Shown: piece after piece, positions 31,642-41,372 of the stretch
Numbering within the stretch: the first letter of the stretch is position 1
Layout: every line of letters starts with the position of its first letter
DNA from: Enterobacter sp.
GTDB lineage: Bacteria; Pseudomonadota; Gammaproteobacteria; Enterobacterales; Enterobacteriaceae
Reading direction: 5' to 3'
Length of the DNA stretch: 64,000 bases
NCBI GenBank assembly: GCA_022649305.1
Contig: JALCNW010000017.1
Location: 1-64,000, forward strand
Notes under the pieces: generated by a model
The model's database searches: none
Told to the model about the DNA's origin: nothing
The model's input: only the letters and a program-made list of their open reading frames with translations
Made by a program: the position numbers and the translations under genes

Positions 31642-32916
31642 ATGTTCCGCCGATTACTGATTGCTACCGTAACGGGCATTCTGGCGGCGTGTGCCGTCGC
31701 GCTGTTTCGTCATTCAATGTATCTGCTTGAGTGGCTGTTTCTCAGTAATCAAAGCGGAAGCCTGGTCAACGCCGCCAGCACGCTTTCACCATGGCGTCGG
31801 GCCATAACGCCTGCGCTGGGCGGGTTCGCTGCCGGGCTTTTGCTCTGGGGCTGGCAACGACTGAATCAGCAACGCCCTCATGCCCCCACCGACTACATGG
31901 AAGCCCTCGATGCCGGTGAAGGACAGTTTGACTATGGCGCGAGCCTGGTCAAATCCCTTGCATCGCTTCTGGTCGTCGCCAGCGGCAGTGCGATTGGCCG
32001 CGAAGGGGCCATGATCTTACTTGCCGCACTTGCCGCCTCGTTTTTTGCACAGCGCTTTACCCCGAAAAAAGAGTGGAAGCTGTGGATCGCCTGCGGTGCA
32101 GCCGCCGGGATGGCCAGCGCCTATCATGCTCCGCTGGCGGGGAGTTTATTTATTGCCGAAATTTTATTTGGCACGTTGATGTTGGCTTCGCTCGGCCCGG
32201 TCGTGATAGCCGCCGTGGTAGCACTGTTAACAACGCGGTTACTGAGTCCAGGCGCCAGCACGCTTTATGACGTTCACCTGAGCGGAACGCTCAGCGCACT
32301 CGATTACTCGCTGATCCTCACAATGGGATTGCTGGCGGGGGTACTCGGGCCGCTTTTCATGTGGTTGATGGATTGCAGTCACAGGTTGTTTTTACGCCTG
32401 CGGCTTTCTCCGCCCTTGCAGCTCGCGCTTGGCGGGTTAATTGTCGGGTTGCTGTCGTTGCTGACGCCAAAGGTTTGGGGTAACGGTTACAGCGTGGTGC
32501 AGGCTTTTCTGCTGGCCCCGCCGTTGTTATCCGTTATAGCCGGCGTGTTTATCTGCAAAGTGTTAGCCGTGCTGGCCAGTAGTGGCTCAGGCGCGCCCGG
32601 CGGCGTGTTTACGCCGACGTTATTCGTCGGGATGGCTATGGGAATGCTATTTGCAAAGACAGGTGGCGTTTGGTTTCCGGGAACAGAGATGGCGATTTTA
32701 CTCGGGCTGACCGGTATGGCGACGTTACTGGCTGCGACCACGCATGCACCGATAATGTCGGCGCTGATGGTCTGTGAAATGACCGGGCAATATTCGTTAT
32801 TGCCCGGTTTGCTTATAGCCTGCGTGGTGGCATCCGTTCTGTCGCGGACGTTACGCCACAACTCTATCTATGGAGAGCATACCGCCGAGCATCGTCAGAT
32901 CGATGTATCGCGCTAG
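31642..32916 (+). CDS. clcB: voltage-gated ClC-type chloride channel ClcB
   Basis: ClcB is a ClC-family chloride transporter proposed to support acid resistance. The selectivity motifs are [10 protein letters not shown] (about residue 120) and [14 protein letters not shown] (about residue 325). The product is wholly membrane-embedded. The ATG at 31642 ([12 protein letters not shown]) gives 424 residues, near the K-12 length; an ATG at 31606 would add 12 residues. The open frame extends farther upstream to 31414 without homology. The 3' end overlaps the convergent bioD2 gene by 66 bp. Confidence 0.92.
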   Translation: MFRRLLIATVTGILAACAVALFRHSMYLLEWLFLSNQSGSLVNAASTLSPWRRAITPALGGFAAGLLLWGWQRLNQQRPHAPTDYMEALDAGEGQFDYGASLVKSLASLLVVASGSAIGREGAMILLAALAASFFAQRFTPKKEWKLWIACGAAAGMASAYHAPLAGSLFIAEILFGTLMLASLGPVVIAAVVALLTTRLLSPGASTLYDVHLSGTLSALDYSLILTMGLLAGVLGPLFMWLMDCSHRLFLRLRLSPPLQLALGGLIVGLLSLLTPKVWGNGYSVVQAFLLAPPLLSVIAGVFICKVLAVLASSGSGAPGGVFTPTLFVGMAMGMLFAKTGGVWFPGTEMAILLGLTGMATLLAATTHAPIMSALMVCEMTGQYSLLPGLLIACVVASVLSRTLRHNSIYGEHTAEHRQIDVSR

Positions 32917-33546
32917 GTCCCGCTGTTCAGGACGCGGCAGATAAGGCAATTCTCCCACCAGCGGTCCAGGCAGTTTTTTACTGAGCACGTCGATGATTTC
33001 GGCGTAATGGGCCAGGCCTGGATTGATGCGGTTGGCAACCCAGCCAATCAACGGCAGACCGTCATTGGCAATGGCTTGCGCCGTTAACAACGCATGGTTG
33101 ATGCACCCTTCCTGAATTCCCACCACCATCAACACCGGCAGTTGCTCTTGAACCACCCATTCGGATAAGGGGCGAAGATCGTTCATCAGGCTGCGCCAGC
33201 CGCCCGTTCCCTCTACGACAACGTAATCGGCCTTCTCGCTCAGATTCGCTAAGCCATCAGACAGCAGGGCGTAATTGATTAGGCCGCTATGCGCCACGCT
33301 GCTTTCGTCTTCACTGAGCGCAATGGGATTGATCGCGTGATAAGGCAGTTCAAAACTTGAAACGCTTTGCAGCACCAGCGCATCTTTATTGCGTAGCCCT
33401 TCTGGCGTCTCTTTACTGCCTTTCGCGACCGGTTTGTACCCTGCCACACTGTTACCGCCTGCCGCCAGGGCTTGCAGCAAAGCGCGGGACACGACTGTTT
33501 TGCCGACAGAGGTATCAGTACCCGTTATAAAGAAACGCTTAAGCAT
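32851..33546 (-). CDS. bioD2: dethiobiotin synthetase paralogue BioD2 (YnfK)
   Basis: The 231-residue protein belongs to the BioD family, which makes dethiobiotin from DAPA, CO2 and ATP. The P-loop [15 protein letters not shown] lies at residues 8-22, with [12 protein letters not shown] and the nucleotide-site NRINPG later. K-12 also has this second copy apart from the bio operon. The start was chosen at 33546 ([11 protein letters not shown]) after GGTGGAG. It converges on, and overlaps, clcB. Confidence 0.93.
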   Translation of the reverse strand: MLKRFFITGTDTSVGKTVVSRALLQALAAGGNSVAGYKPVAKGSKETPEGLRNKDALVLQSVSSFELPYHAINPIALSEDESSVAHSGLINYALLSDGLANLSEKADYVVVEGTGGWRSLMNDLRPLSEWVVQEQLPVLMVVGIQEGCINHALLTAQAIANDGLPLIGWVANRINPGLAHYAEIIDVLSKKLPGPLVGELPYLPRPEQRDLARYIDLTMLGGMLSIDRVVA

Positions 33547-33671
33547 CACTAACTCCACCGTTATGCTTTGAAAATATAAACCAAGTAAATAATTCAGTGG
33601 AGTGAGTCTAAGGTATGCGTTGAGGGTCCAGATTGAGATAGCGCAATTTTTCTTAAATCTGTGAAAAAGAG

Positions 33672-34895
33672 TTAGCCCTGTAACAAACGGATCAACAGCG
33701 AACCGTTGTACATCGCATCTTTCACCAGTGCAGCCCCGGCCATGGTGCCTTGATTGGAGAATTGCGTGCTCTCAACCGCAATATTTTTGCTGTACGCCGG
33801 GAGCGATTGCTGACGAATGCAGTCGGAAATCGCCGGAAACAGAATATCTGCGGCCTGGCTAAGCGGAGAGCCAATAAGGATTTTTTGCGGATTAAACAGG
33901 TTCACCATGATGGCGAGAATACGTCCAACGTTGTTACCGACACCGGTAATAATGTCTTTTGCCAGCAGATCGCCCTGACGCGCCGCGCCGCAAAGTGACT
34001 CAACGGTCAACGGTTGGCCATGCAGCGACGAACTCATCGACTGACTTAAACGCTGCTGTGCCAACTCCATCACACTTTCAATGCTGGCAATCGTTTCCAG
34101 ACAGCCGTGATTGCCGCAATAACAGCGCCTTCCGTAAGGATCGACCTGCGTATGGCCGATTTCCACCAGACTGCTGCTACCCGCGTGCAGTAAGCGGCCA
34201 TCGGTGATCACGCCCGCGCCCACGTTATGATCGATAACCACCTGAATCACGTCACGTGCTCCACGCGACGCGCCAAAGAGCGCCTCGGCCATGGTCCACG
34301 CGCTGATATCATGCTGAATATAAACCGGCACACCGGTATGTTGTTTTAAAACTTCACCCAGCGGCATTTCTTTGACGTCGTCATAAAACGGCATCCGGTG
34401 CACGATTCCATTTTCCGTATCAATGATACCGGGCATAGTGATCGCGATAGATGTTAAGCGTTCCAGCTTTTGCTGATGGCGAATAAAGAACTGATCGATA
34501 TGAACAACAATCCGCTCTAACAGCGTTTGTTCAGATTGGAGCGACAGCTCCAGGCGGTCTTCCACCACCATCTTGCTGCTGAGATCGCGCAGCGCGAGAA
34601 ACACCTCGCCACGGCTGATACGGATCGACAAGTAGTGCCAGGCTTCGGTTTCCACCACCAGCCCTACGGCGGGACGTCCACGACTGCCCGGCTCCTGAAT
34701 TTCTGTTTCCTGAACCAGATGGGCTTCCAACATCTCGCGCACAATTTTGGTAATACTGGCAGGTGCCAGTTGAGCCAGGCGAGAAAGATCGATACGCGAG
34801 ACCGGGCCAAGCTGATCGATCAGGCGATACACGGCGCCCGCATTGGTCTGCTTAATCTGATCAATATGCCCTGGCTGACTATCAGCAACCACCAC
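33672..34895 (-). CDS. mlc: transcriptional repressor Mlc (DgsA)
   Basis: Mlc is the ROK-family repressor of glucose uptake genes; unphosphorylated PtsG sequesters it at the membrane. The 407 residues contain the N-terminal winged helix (IDLSRLAQLAPASITKIVREM), the ROK zinc site GRRCYCGNHGCLET and the C-terminal amphipathic helix LIRLLQG. Homology to K-12 is near complete along the chain. A putative Mlc operator overlaps its own promoter region. Confidence 0.97.
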   Translation of the reverse strand: MVVADSQPGHIDQIKQTNAGAVYRLIDQLGPVSRIDLSRLAQLAPASITKIVREMLEAHLVQETEIQEPGSRGRPAVGLVVETEAWHYLSIRISRGEVFLALRDLSSKMVVEDRLELSLQSEQTLLERIVVHIDQFFIRHQQKLERLTSIAITMPGIIDTENGIVHRMPFYDDVKEMPLGEVLKQHTGVPVYIQHDISAWTMAEALFGASRGARDVIQVVIDHNVGAGVITDGRLLHAGSSSLVEIGHTQVDPYGRRCYCGNHGCLETIASIESVMELAQQRLSQSMSSSLHGQPLTVESLCGAARQGDLLAKDIITGVGNNVGRILAIMVNLFNPQKILIGSPLSQAADILFPAISDCIRQQSLPAYSKNIAVESTQFSNQGTMAGAALVKDAMYNGSLLIRLLQG

Positions 34896-34903
34896 TTACA
34901 TCC

Positions 34904-34925
34904 TTATTTTCGCGCTTCGAAATAA
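34904..34925 (-). promoter_or_regulatory. Mlc operator upstream of mlc
   Basis: A 22-bp palindrome starts TTATTTTCG and ends CGAAATAA, the TTATTT...AAATAA form of known Mlc sites. It lies 9 bp upstream of the mlc start codon and fits the known autorepression of mlc. Confidence 0.65.
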
Positions 34926-34998
34926 ACTTTGGGCTATGTTGAAGCACTTGACAGGCCGTCGTCAAATTTTTACTTAGCCATGTGATTTACCGCACATT

Positions 34999-35919
34999 TT
35001 AGACCGGGATATTGGATAAAACCGACCTGTTTGCAGCAGCAATCAACTGTTTTTTAAAACGCTGTGCCGCATTGCTCTGTTCGTGATGTTTTGGCCAGAC
35101 TAACCACATTTCCGATACGGCGTCTTCTTCTGCAATCGCCACCCAGCGCATTTCACTGAGCTGCACCCGCCGAAAAGACGCGGGAAGAATGGAAACGCCT
35201 AATCCGGCCGCGACAAGACCGATGATCGTCATCGCCTCACCGACTTCCTGAGTAATCACCGGAGCCACGCCGTAGCGTCGCATCAATCCCAGAATATCAT
35301 CGTACAAACCGGTCCCTACATGAGGGTCGAAAAAGACAAACGGCTCTTTCGCCAGCTCCGCAAGCGTTACCGAGGGTTTTGAGGCCAGGTGGTGATCGCG
35401 AGGTATCATCGCCAGCAAGGGTTCCCGAAGTATCACCTGCCACGCTAGCGTATCGGGTAATTGCGTATTGCGCATCAGTCCCAGATCAAGGGAACCTTCA
35501 TTGAGCGGCGCGATTTGTTCTCGAGTATTGATTTCGCGGGTCTGGATATGCACATCCGGATAGTGACGGCGAAACGATGACAGCGTGTCTGATACCGCGC
35601 TGATAAAGGGCGCAGACGAGGTAAACCCAATACGTAACTCGCCGGTTTCTCCCAGATGCAAACGTTGCGCCCGGGCAGCGGCATCTTCTACCTGGCTCAT
35701 GACCTGTCGACTGTCTGCCAGAAACTGCTTCCCCGCTGCTGTCAGGCTTACGCTACGGTTGGTTCGCGCCAGCAGTCGTGCGCCAACCTGCTGCTCAAGG
35801 ATCTGAATTTGCTGACTCAAGGGCGGCTGAGAGATATTCAGTCGCGCCGCCGCCCGGCCGAAGTGAAGTTCTTCCGCGACAGCGATAAAGTAACGCAGGT
35901 GACGCAACTCGATATTCAT
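34999..35919 (-). CDS. ynfL: LysR-family regulator YnfL
   Basis: The 306-residue protein has an N-terminal LysR helix-turn-helix (FGRAAARLNISQPPLSQQIQ, residues 20-39) and a periplasmic-binding-like effector domain from residue 90. It is divergent from the MFS gene ynfM, the usual arrangement of a LysR regulator and its target. The inducer is unknown. K-12 has the same pair in the same order. Confidence 0.9.
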   Translation of the reverse strand: MNIELRHLRYFIAVAEELHFGRAAARLNISQPPLSQQIQILEQQVGARLLARTNRSVSLTAAGKQFLADSRQVMSQVEDAAARAQRLHLGETGELRIGFTSSAPFISAVSDTLSSFRRHYPDVHIQTREINTREQIAPLNEGSLDLGLMRNTQLPDTLAWQVILREPLLAMIPRDHHLASKPSVTLAELAKEPFVFFDPHVGTGLYDDILGLMRRYGVAPVITQEVGEAMTIIGLVAAGLGVSILPASFRRVQLSEMRWVAIAEEDAVSEMWLVWPKHHEQSNAAQRFKKQLIAAANRSVLSNIPV

Positions 35920-36039
35920 ATTTAAAAAGTATCATTTGAGATTATTAATATATTAGACAGAATATTTACAATTTCCTACCCTGATTTTGTGGTCATACCC
36001 GTTACCCGAAATCACGGGATGTTTAAGCAAGGAAATTCA

Positions 36040-37293
36040 GTGAGTCGTACAACTACCGTTGATATCGCCCCGGCAAGCGACATTGATGTATTACCCGTAG
36101 CGCCCCAGCCATCACTCTATATCAAACGTGGTACCTCTCAGTTTATGCGCGTCACGCTGGCGCTGTTTTCCGCAGGACTCGCGACTTTCGCCCTGCTCTA
36201 TTGCGTCCAGCCCATTCTCCCGGTGTTATCCCATGAGTTTGGTATTTCGCCTGCCAGCAGCAGTATCTCTCTTTCTATTTCAACCGGAATGCTGGCCGTC
36301 GGCTTATTATTTACCGGCCCGCTGTCCGATGCCATTGGACGTAAACCCGTGATGGTCACAGCGCTGCTGTTGGCCTCAATATGCACGCTGCTCTCCACCA
36401 TGATGACCAGTTGGCACGGAATACTGATCGTGCGAGCGCTCATTGGGCTTTCACTGAGTGGTGTCGCGGCCGTGGGCATGACCTATCTGAGCGAAGAAAT
36501 TCATCCCAGTTTCGTCGCCTTCTCGATGGGCCTCTATATTAGCGGCAACTCGATTGGGGGCATGAGTGGGCGACTCTTGAGTGGGGTCTTTACCGATCTC
36601 TTTAACTGGCGCATTGCGCTTGCCGTCATTGGCTGCTTCGCCCTGGCCTCCGCGCTCATGTTCTGGCGAATCCTGCCGGAATCACGGCATTTTCGCCCGA
36701 CATCGCTGCGCCCGAAAACGCTGTTTATCAACTTCCGGCTTCACTGGCGCGATAAAGGCCTGCCGCTGCTGTTTCTGGTCGGTTTCTTACTGATGGGGTC
36801 GTTTGTCACGCTGTTTAACTATATTGGCTATCGCCTGATGTTATCTCCGTGGCATTTGAGCCAGGCGTTCGTCGGCATTCTTTCTCTTGCCTATCTCACC
36901 GGCACCTGGAGCTCGCCAAAAGCCGGCGCGATGACCGCGCGTTACGGTCGCGGCCCGGTGATGCTCACGTCCACAGGCGTGATGTTAGTCGGTCTCCTGA
37001 TGACGCTGTTCTCTTCCCTGTGGCTGATATTCGCCGGAATGCTGCTGTTCTCCGCCGGTTTTTTTGCTGCCCACTCGGTCGCCAGCAGTTGGATTGGCCC
37101 GCGTGCGCGCCGAGCCAAAGGCCAGGCATCGTCATTGTATCTTTTTAGCTACTATTTGGGCTCCAGTGTTGCCGGTACGCTGGGTGGTATATTCTGGCAC
37201 AACTATGGCTGGAACGGCGTCGGCGGGTTTATTGCGATAATGCTTTGCGCCGCGTTGGTTGTAGGGGTAAATTTACATAAACGACTGCATTAG
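36040..37293 (+). CDS. ynfM: MFS transporter YnfM
   Basis: YnfM is a 12-span major facilitator protein; arabinose and drug efflux have been proposed for relatives. The GTG at 36040 (MSRTTTVDIAPAS) is preceded by AAGGAAA and gives 417 residues, as in K-12. The MFS loop motif GPLSDAIGRKPVM lies between spans 2 and 3. An earlier in-frame start at 35989 would extend into the regulator's promoter region. The gene is probably controlled by the adjacent YnfL. Confidence 0.92.
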   Translation: MSRTTTVDIAPASDIDVLPVAPQPSLYIKRGTSQFMRVTLALFSAGLATFALLYCVQPILPVLSHEFGISPASSSISLSISTGMLAVGLLFTGPLSDAIGRKPVMVTALLLASICTLLSTMMTSWHGILIVRALIGLSLSGVAAVGMTYLSEEIHPSFVAFSMGLYISGNSIGGMSGRLLSGVFTDLFNWRIALAVIGCFALASALMFWRILPESRHFRPTSLRPKTLFINFRLHWRDKGLPLLFLVGFLLMGSFVTLFNYIGYRLMLSPWHLSQAFVGILSLAYLTGTWSSPKAGAMTARYGRGPVMLTSTGVMLVGLLMTLFSSLWLIFAGMLLFSAGFFAAHSVASSWIGPRARRAKGQASSLYLFSYYLGSSVAGTLGGIFWHNYGWNGVGGFIAIMLCAALVVGVNLHKRLH

Positions 37294-37377
37294 TTCTGAA
37301 CATATCCAATTCTGACGAGCCATCACTGTTTTCATTTTGGCCCTCGTTACAATAGGGAAATTAATTAAGGGGGCATG

Positions 37378-37722
37378 ATGAAAAACGTCATTTTTAGTAT
37401 GGTTGCGAAGATTTCAAAAATGGATGCAGAAGCAAAGCTGCTGACGGCGCAGGTTGAAGCGCAGTCGCTTATGCTGAGCGCTATTTTACTGACCGTTGGT
37501 AAAAACGGCGGTGTTGATAAAATGGTCGAAAGCGTCAATAAAGCGATTAATTCTGCGATGGACGTTTCAGATGATTTGCTTCGTTCAGACGCACAGCTGC
37601 TGCTAAGTCAGTTTAACGATCTTCTGGCTATCGCCCGCCTCATTGAAAAAGCGGATTCAGAAATCGATATTGAAGCGTTACGTAACCTTCCACCTACGCC
37701 CGTTATCGATGAAAAAGAGTAA
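37378..37722 (+). CDS. IraP-like anti-adaptor candidate
   Basis: This 114-residue soluble, helical protein begins MKNVIFSMVAKISKMDAEAK and continues LLTAQVEAQSLMLSAIL. The pattern resembles the start of IraP (MKNLIAEL...[21 protein letters not shown]), the anti-adaptor that blocks RssB and stabilises sigma S. The C-terminal part (LLRSDAQLLLSQFNDLL, then PPTPVIDEKE) is longer than in the 86-residue IraP. I chose the second of two adjacent ATGs for its spacing from GGGGG and the MKN start. K-12 has no gene here. The resemblance was seen by eye and needs profile comparison. Confidence 0.5.
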   Translation: MKNVIFSMVAKISKMDAEAKLLTAQVEAQSLMLSAILLTVGKNGGVDKMVESVNKAINSAMDVSDDLLRSDAQLLLSQFNDLLAIARLIEKADSEIDIEALRNLPPTPVIDEKE

Positions 37723-37820
37723 GATCATCATGACAGTTTGTGTTTAACTGACAGCGTCAGATTATAAAAAATGAATAAAATCTCTATTCAATTCAAACGC
37801 TAAACTGTCCACGAGATCTT

Positions 37821-39305
37821 ATGAAAGACACTAATTATCAACAACTCACCCGCACGTTCCAGCGCTTATCTCGTTTCGCCCACCTTTCCTCCATCGCCAG
37901 TTGGGATATGTTTGCCATGATGCCACCCGGCGGCAGCACCGCCCGCGGTGAAGCATTGGCTGAAATGAGCGTGTTGCAGCATCAGATCCTCACCGATAAA
38001 AAAGTGGGCGAATGGCTGGCAGCCGCTGAAAGCGAAGAACTGAACGACGTCGAGCAGGCTAACCTGCGCGAAATGACACGCCATTTTCAGCAGGCGTCCC
38101 TGCTGCCGGAATCCCTGGTCGAAGCCAAATCGTTGGCAGGAAGTCGATGCGAACATGCGTGGCGTACCCAGCGCCCGGCAAACGACTGGCAGGGTTTTTC
38201 CCCAAATCTTAAAGAGGTGGTTAAGCTCAGTCGCGAAGAAGCGCGTCTGCGAGCCGAAGCCAAAGGCGGTACGCCGTACGACGCCCTGCTCGATATTTTT
38301 GAACCCGACATGACCAGCGCGCGGCTCGACGTCCTGTTTGGTGACATGAAGTCCTGGCTACCCGATATGCTCTCACAGGTCGTCGAAAAGCAGTCCAGGC
38401 ACTCTTTTGTTCCGCCGCAAGGGCCGTTCCCGACCGCCGTGCAACGCGAACTGGGTCTGGAAGCCATGAACATGCTCGGCTTTGATTTTAACGCGGGCCG
38501 TCTGGACGTGAGTGCGCATCCATTCTGTGGAGGCGTACCGGAAGATGTGCGCATCACTACCCGTTACGACGAGGATGAACTGCTCAGCGCGCTGTTTGGC
38601 GTCGTTCACGAAACGGGTCATGCGCGCTACGAGCAAAACCTGCCGCGCAACTGGCTGGGTCAACCTGTCGCACTGGCGCGTTCCACGGCAATCCACGAAT
38701 CACAAAGCTTGTTCTTCGAAATGCAGTTGGGTCGCAGCAATGCCTTCCTCAAACACCTTCTGCCCGCCGTTCATGCTCGTTTTGGCAGCCAGGCGGCGTT
38801 CAGTGAAGATAATTTCATCGCGTGGAATCAGCGCGTTAAGCCCGGATACATCCGCGTTGATGCCGACGAGGTGAGTTATCCGGCGCACGTTGTTCTGCGT
38901 TACGAAATTGAACGCTCGTTGATTAACGGTGAAATCGAAGTCGACGATATCCCGGCGCTATGGGATGAGAAAATGCAGTCCTGGCTCGGCTTATCCACAA
39001 AGGATAACTACCGTAACGGCTGTATGCAGGATATTCACTGGACTGACGGTGGCTTTGGCTATTTCCCGTCGTATACGTTAGGAGCGATGTACGCCGCGCA
39101 GCTGTTCAGTGCTGCGAAGAAAGCGCTGCCCGGTCTTGATGCATCCATCGCTGACGGTGATTTTACCTCGCTGTTCGATTGGCTTCGTCAGAACATCTGG
39201 CAGCATGGCAGCCGCTTTACAACCTCGCAGCTGATCAAACAGGCCACCGGTGAAGACCTCAACATCCGCTATTTCCGCGAACATTTGACCTCACGTTATC
39301 TGTAA
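37821..39305 (+). CDS. M32-family metallocarboxypeptidase
   Basis: The 494-residue protein belongs to peptidase family M32 (Taq carboxypeptidase). The zinc-binding HETGH lies in FGVVHETGHARYEQ (about residue 267), followed by the third ligand in AIHESQSLFFE (about 295), and the substrate block DADEVSYPAHVVLRYEIE. There is no signal peptide, so it is cytosolic and probably trims peptides from the C-terminus. It is monocistronic and is absent from this position in K-12. Confidence 0.92.
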   Translation: MKDTNYQQLTRTFQRLSRFAHLSSIASWDMFAMMPPGGSTARGEALAEMSVLQHQILTDKKVGEWLAAAESEELNDVEQANLREMTRHFQQASLLPESLVEAKSLAGSRCEHAWRTQRPANDWQGFSPNLKEVVKLSREEARLRAEAKGGTPYDALLDIFEPDMTSARLDVLFGDMKSWLPDMLSQVVEKQSRHSFVPPQGPFPTAVQRELGLEAMNMLGFDFNAGRLDVSAHPFCGGVPEDVRITTRYDEDELLSALFGVVHETGHARYEQNLPRNWLGQPVALARSTAIHESQSLFFEMQLGRSNAFLKHLLPAVHARFGSQAAFSEDNFIAWNQRVKPGYIRVDADEVSYPAHVVLRYEIERSLINGEIEVDDIPALWDEKMQSWLGLSTKDNYRNGCMQDIHWTDGGFGYFPSYTLGAMYAAQLFSAAKKALPGLDASIADGDFTSLFDWLRQNIWQHGSRFTTSQLIKQATGEDLNIRYFREHLTSRYL

Positions 39306-39359
39306 TACCTGATGCCGGGAGTGAATCCCGGCCTATCTTCCTGATATTTTCTTAACGCC

Positions 39360-39407
39360 TTGACACTGTACGTTATTACAGTGAAAATACTGTATACACA
39401 TACAGCA
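39360..39407 (+). promoter_or_regulatory. two tandem LexA boxes with -35 element, dinI-like promoter
   Basis: Two SOS boxes occur in tandem. The first, 39364-39383, has core CTGT-N8-ACAG, and the second, 39388-39407, reads TACTGTATACACATACAGCA. A TTGACA at 39360-39365 overlaps the first. Spacing of the cores is 24 bp, suited to cooperative LexA binding on one face of the helix. Confidence 0.8.
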
Positions 39408-39424
39408 AATAAATGGAAATCACT

Positions 39425-39664
39425 ATGTTCGTTGAACTCGTCTACGATAAGCGCAATGTTGCGGGTTTGCCTGATGCCAGGGAAATCATCCTGAACGAAC
39501 TGACCCGACGGGTGCATAACATCTTCCCAGGCGCTGAGGTGAAGGTTAAGCCGATGCAGGCCAATGGCTTAAACAGCGACGCCAGTAAAAGCGATCGTGA
39601 GAAACTCAATCGCATGTTGGAAGAGATGTTTGAAGAGGCTGATATGTGGATGGTCAACGAATAA
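39425..39664 (+). CDS. DinI-like SOS protein
   Basis: The 79-residue product is a DinI-family protein. DinI binds RecA filaments and tunes cleavage of LexA and UmuD. The family pattern is visible: a first strand MFVELVYDK, helix EIILNELTRRVHNIFP, strand AEVKVKPMQANG and acidic final helix REKLNRMLEEMFEEADMWMVNE. The ATG at 39425 follows GGAAAT at better spacing than the in-frame ATG 12 bp upstream. It lies behind two LexA boxes. Close relatives are common in prophages, but no phage genes adjoin it here. Confidence 0.85.
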   Translation: MFVELVYDKRNVAGLPDAREIILNELTRRVHNIFPGAEVKVKPMQANGLNSDASKSDREKLNRMLEEMFEEADMWMVNE

Positions 39665-39674
39665 TTTAACGTTG

Positions 39675-39688
39675 TACATTGCGTTACA
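39675..39688 (+). promoter_or_regulatory. RstA box upstream of asr
   Basis: TACATTGCGTTACA matches the RstA box TACATNTNGTTACA with one mismatch. A -10-like TATAGT follows at 39731-39736. asr is a known acid-induced RstA target. Confidence 0.65.
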
Positions 39689-39792
39689 CGCCGAAACCAA
39701 TGACTCACGGAAACCTCGGATTTACAGGGATATAGTTACTTCAACGGCCCCGCAGTGGGGTTAAATGAAAAACCAAATTCGAGGGTATGACA

Positions 39793-40170
39793 ATGAAAAA
39801 AGTATTAGCTCTGGTTGTTGCCGCTGCTATGGGCCTGTCTTCTGCTGCATTTGCTGCTGACACCGCGACTTCCGCAATGCCTGCACCGGCTGCGACCGCT
39901 GCTGCAACGACTCATGCGGCTCCGGCTAAAACTACGCACCACAAAAAACACAAAAAAGCCGTTGAGCAGAAAGCTCAGGCTGCGAAAAAACACCACAAAA
40001 AAGCAGCAGCTAAACCTGCTGTAGAACAGAAAGCTCAAGCGGCTAAAAAGCACCATAAAAAAGCAGAAACTAAGCCAGCCGTAGAGCAGAAAGCTCAGGC
40101 AGCGAAAAAGCACCACAAAAAAGCAGTGAAGCATGAAGCGGCAAAACCAGCAGCTCAGCCAGCTGCATAA
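39793..40170 (+). CDS. asr: acid shock protein Asr
   Basis: Asr is a periplasmic, highly basic, intrinsically disordered protein induced by acid, where it acts as a charge-rich chaperone. The 125-residue precursor has a signal peptide ([21 protein letters not shown]). Three tandem copies of a [15 protein letters not shown]-type repeat follow, rich in Lys, His and Ala. I chose the ATG at 39793, seven bases after GAGGG. Repeat number varies among relatives. Confidence 0.95.
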   Translation: MKKVLALVVAAAMGLSSAAFAADTATSAMPAPAATAAATTHAAPAKTTHHKKHKKAVEQKAQAAKKHHKKAAAKPAVEQKAQAAKKHHKKAETKPAVEQKAQAAKKHHKKAVKHEAAKPAAQPAA

Positions 40171-40212
40171 GATTTACGCATAACCGTGCCCCATCTGGAC
40201 ACGTTGCTAAAC

Positions 40213-40247
40213 CGGCGCTAACCCTTTTCCGGTCGGCGCCGTTTTTT
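40213..40247 (+). terminator. asr terminator
   Basis: CGGCGC and GCGCCG close a stem with inner pairing, followed by TTTTTT. ydgU starts 13 bp after it. Confidence 0.8.
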
Positions 40248-40260
40248 ATCCGGAGGGCGT

Positions 40261-40344
40261 ATGCTGCAACGCTATCGGTTTGAGTTCATTCTTATCATGC
40301 TTATTTTATGCGCGCTTATAGCCAGTCGATATTATCTTTCCTGA
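40261..40344 (+). CDS. ydgU: small membrane protein YdgU
   Basis: This 27-residue frame encodes one membrane helix, reading MLQRYRFEFILIMLILCALI and ending ASRYYLS. It has a strong CGGAGGG ribosome site. K-12 carries the near-identical ydgU directly after asr, so the call rests on both sequence and position. Its function is unknown. It lies after the asr terminator, so read-through may be needed to express it. Confidence 0.85.
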   Translation: MLQRYRFEFILIMLILCALIASRYYLS

Positions 40345-40445
40345 ATGTAGCACGCTGATTTTACTCCCACTTTATTGCGGTCCCGTCTATAGTATTTCCA
40401 TAGGGTTCACTTTTAATAATCATAATTACCCCACCAGAGTGTGAT

Positions 40446-41267
40446 ATGCGGAAAACTGTTGTGTTGTTACTGGGAACGTTCAGCCTCTTGTCCGGCTTTG
40501 CCCATGCAGATGATGGCGATGACGATGCTATCAATGCCAACGAAGTCAAAACGCTATTTTTTGGTCATGATGACCGCACGCGTGTCTCCGATCCTACCGA
40601 ATCTCCCTGGGATGCTATTGGGCAACTTGAAACTGCCAGCGGTAATTTGTGCACCGCAACGTTGATTTCGCCTCATCTGGCACTTACCGCAGGACACTGT
40701 CTTCTGATACCACCGAAAGGTACACCGGACAAAGTCGTCGCGTTGCGCTTCGTGTCCAAAAAAGGTGTATGGCGTTATGACATTCACGGTGTCGAAGGAC
40801 GTGTTGATCCTTCTCTGGGTAAACGTTTAAAACCTGACGGTGATGGCTGGATTGTTCCACCCGCTGCTGCTGAGTGGGACTTTGGCTTAGTGGTGTTGCG
40901 TTATCCACCAACCGGAATTACTCCGCTTCCCCTGTTTGAAGGTGATAAAGCCGCATTGACGGCGGCGCTAAAGGTAGCGGACCGCAAAGTCACGCAGTCG
41001 GGCTACCCTGTCGATCATCTGGACTCGCTCTATACGCATACCGATTGTGTCGTCACGGGTTGGGCGCAAAAAAATGTATTGTCGCATCAGTGCGACACAT
41101 TGCCTGGCGATAGCGGTTCTCCGCTCATGCTGAAAACCGAGAGTGGCTGGCAAGTGATTGGCGTACAAAGCTCTGCTCCGGCGGCAAAAGATCGGTGGCG
41201 CGCTGACAACCGCGCATTGTCGGTGACGGGTTTTCGCGACAAGCTAGAAGAACTGGCACAAGAATAG
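40446..41267 (+). CDS. ydgD: trypsin-like periplasmic serine protease YdgD
   Basis: The 273-residue S1-family protein has a signal peptide ([21 protein letters not shown]). The catalytic triad is visible: His in [10 protein letters not shown] (about residue 82), Asp in [12 protein letters not shown] (about 143) and Ser in [11 protein letters not shown] (about 221). Cysteines near the active histidine and serine suggest the usual disulfides. Length and position match K-12 ydgD. Its substrate is not known. Confidence 0.93.
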   Translation: MRKTVVLLLGTFSLLSGFAHADDGDDDAINANEVKTLFFGHDDRTRVSDPTESPWDAIGQLETASGNLCTATLISPHLALTAGHCLLIPPKGTPDKVVALRFVSKKGVWRYDIHGVEGRVDPSLGKRLKPDGDGWIVPPAAAEWDFGLVVLRYPPTGITPLPLFEGDKAALTAALKVADRKVTQSGYPVDHLDSLYTHTDCVVTGWAQKNVLSHQCDTLPGDSGSPLMLKTESGWQVIGVQSSAPAAKDRWRADNRALSVTGFRDKLEELAQE

Positions 41268-41372
41268 CTTAGCCGTGTCGAACCTGGAGCAGGGCAATAA
41301 TTGCCATCGCTTATTTCTAAGAGTTATACAGGCCCGGAATTTCGCTGCCCGCAATGGCAGGCAGCGAACGCA

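Noticed and set aside
39805-40134. Minus-strand frame and tandem repeats at asr, checked as a possible repeat array
   Set aside because: The repeats are the Lys/His/Ala coding repeats of Asr itself, without spacers, and the antisense frame is their shadow.
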